Source: an uncultured Bacilli bacterium (GTDB lineage: Bacteria > Bacillota_I > Bacilli_A > RF39 > UBA660). From it: a stretch of DNA of 33,010 nt. Shown piece by piece: positions 32,187 to 33,010 of this stretch. The notes beneath the pieces were generated by a model. It saw only the letters and a list, made by a program, of their open reading frames with translations. It had not been told where the DNA came from and did no database searches. The stretch lies in contig CAKORH010000001.1 of the NCBI GenBank assembly GCA_934101235.1, positions 1 through 33,010 on the forward strand. Direction: 5' to 3'. Both the position numbers and the translations under genes were made by a program. The stretch's first letter is position 1; each line of letters opens with the position of its first letter.

Positions 32187-33010
32187 TTTTAAAATTATAA
32201 ATATTTAAAGATGCAATAATCATTATTGGAACTAAAGTAGGTATAAAATATCTTGGAGATACTTCTACTAATAAATGAGATAATATTAGCCCTATTTCTA
32301 ATATCATTATGAATAATATATCATCTATATTCTTATCTTTTCTTAAAATAATACAAATATTTGATAATATTAGAATAAACCAGAAAATATATAATATAAT
32401 TCTAATTATTTTTTTAGTTGTATATGTACCAATTGTATTTTCATAAGTATAATACGATAAATTAGATGTTAGTGTTGAATATTTTTTAGCATATAATTTT
32501 GTTATATTTAAAATATTATAACTTTTATAGTTTTCTATTGCTTTATCTTTAAAATAATTATGTATATCTGGTGGATTAAAATTATCGCTAGCCATTAATA
32601 CATTATATTCATCTGATGGAAACCATGCACCGTTACTTTCTAAGTTTGAACCAAGATATAAAGTCCAACCACTACTACCACCTATATTATATTTTGTTTT
32701 GTTACTTACTAATTTTGTATATGAATTATTAATACCTATAAAACATAATAGTATTAAAATAAAACTAATTAATTTATTTTTGTAATTAGATTTAAGAAAA
32801 ATAATTAAATAGAAATAGTATAAGAATACTGCTATTACAAATATAATAAATATTGGTCTAAATGAATTACTTATACCTAAATTTATTCCTAATAATAAAC
32901 TTAGTAAAATAGTATTTATAGTTTTATCTTGTTTTATTAAACATGCAAATATATATAATGAAATAATAAAACATAAGTTGACTACAATAACCGGCAATGC
33001 TTTCATACAC
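32170..33010 (-). CDS. Polytopic membrane protein resembling a GT-C glycosyltransferase, 5' part outside the window
   Basis: At least 278 residues and cut by the right edge; ATG 33006 has no ribosome site within the four remaining bases and the true start probably lies outside. Several hydrophobic helices (about 5-100 and 200-270) flank a soluble loop (about 108-190) with GGSSGWTLYLGSNLESNGAW and FPSDEYN, like the extracytoplasmic loop of PMT/ArnT-type (GT39/GT83) lipid-sugar transferases. ISNSFRPIFIIFVIAVFLYY is like a family helix. The catalytic acidic residues would be in the missing N-terminal part. The family call is moderate. Confidence 0.6.
   Translation of the reverse strand, partial: CMKALPVIVVNLCFIISLYIFACLIKQDKTINTILLSLLLGINLGISNSFRPIFIIFVIAVFLYYFYLIIFLKSNYKNKLISFILILLCFIGINNSYTKLVSNKTKYNIGGSSGWTLYLGSNLESNGAWFPSDEYNVLMASDNFNPPDIHNYFKDKAIENYKSYNILNITKLYAKKYSTLTSNLSYYTYENTIGTYTTKKIIRIILYIFWFILILSNICIILRKDKNIDDILFIMILEIGLILSHLLVEVSPRYFIPTLVPIMIIASLNIYNFKNKKIH

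Overview
The window is very AT-rich and densely packed, and the standard bacterial code reads it well. It looks like a chromosome piece from a low-GC Firmicute (Bacillota). Supporting signs are GGAGG/GGTGA ribosome sites, IreB, a DnaD-domain replication protein, the B. subtilis-like run ireB-ruvX-DUF1292-mltG-trmR-trhP1-trhP2-greA, a SipW-type surface protein and remains of a DUF6273 protein. Phosphoketolase and the very low GC would suit an uncultured gut Bacilli/Mollicutes-related lineage such as RF39, but that placement is inference. Almost all genes are on the minus strand, so operons read from right to left.

Left part (1-3110): an orphan rnfC-rnfD pair without rnfG/E/A/B and with apparently degenerate flavin sites, a Cse60-like small protein, and a LysM-like gene broken by one in-frame TAA. 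Next (3125-8440) is the conserved housekeeping cluster, driven by a good promoter before ireB: cell-wall regulation (IreB), RuvX, MltG, U34 tRNA modification (TrmR, TrhP1, TrhP2) and GreA. Then come an amidoligase with a membrane partner (8534-10480), tRNA-Trp(CCA) with a near-consensus promoter and terminator (10549-10731), a plus-strand SleB/CwlJ-type hydrolase, an unknown protein, phosphoketolase, and tsaB-rimI-tsaD for tRNA t6A.

The accessory scar (about 16313-18740) is a gene graveyard: a frameshifted DUF6273 fragment, an apparently intact dinD, a DUF4160-like fragment, and a large serine recombinase with internal deletions and stops. Its right edge carries a 56-bp sequence whose 49/56-identical partner lies at 122-177. 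The operon cca-dnaD-nth-nusB-xseA-xseB follows (18741-23069).

The most interesting locus is 23113-25415: a C39-peptidase ABC exporter followed directly by two small genes that are easily missed (48 and 49 codons). Both products have double-glycine leaders and short hydrophobic cores with GxxxG motifs, as in class IIb two-peptide bacteriocins. The stop of the first overlaps the start of the second, and a terminator closes the unit.

The right end has murB, a SipW-type exported protein, a MarR-controlled heterodimeric ABC exporter with a consensus promoter and palindromic operator, a TspO homologue on the plus strand, and the 3' part of a membrane protein resembling GT-C glycosyltransferases. 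Several terminator hairpins in this genome contain the stop codon of the gene they end.
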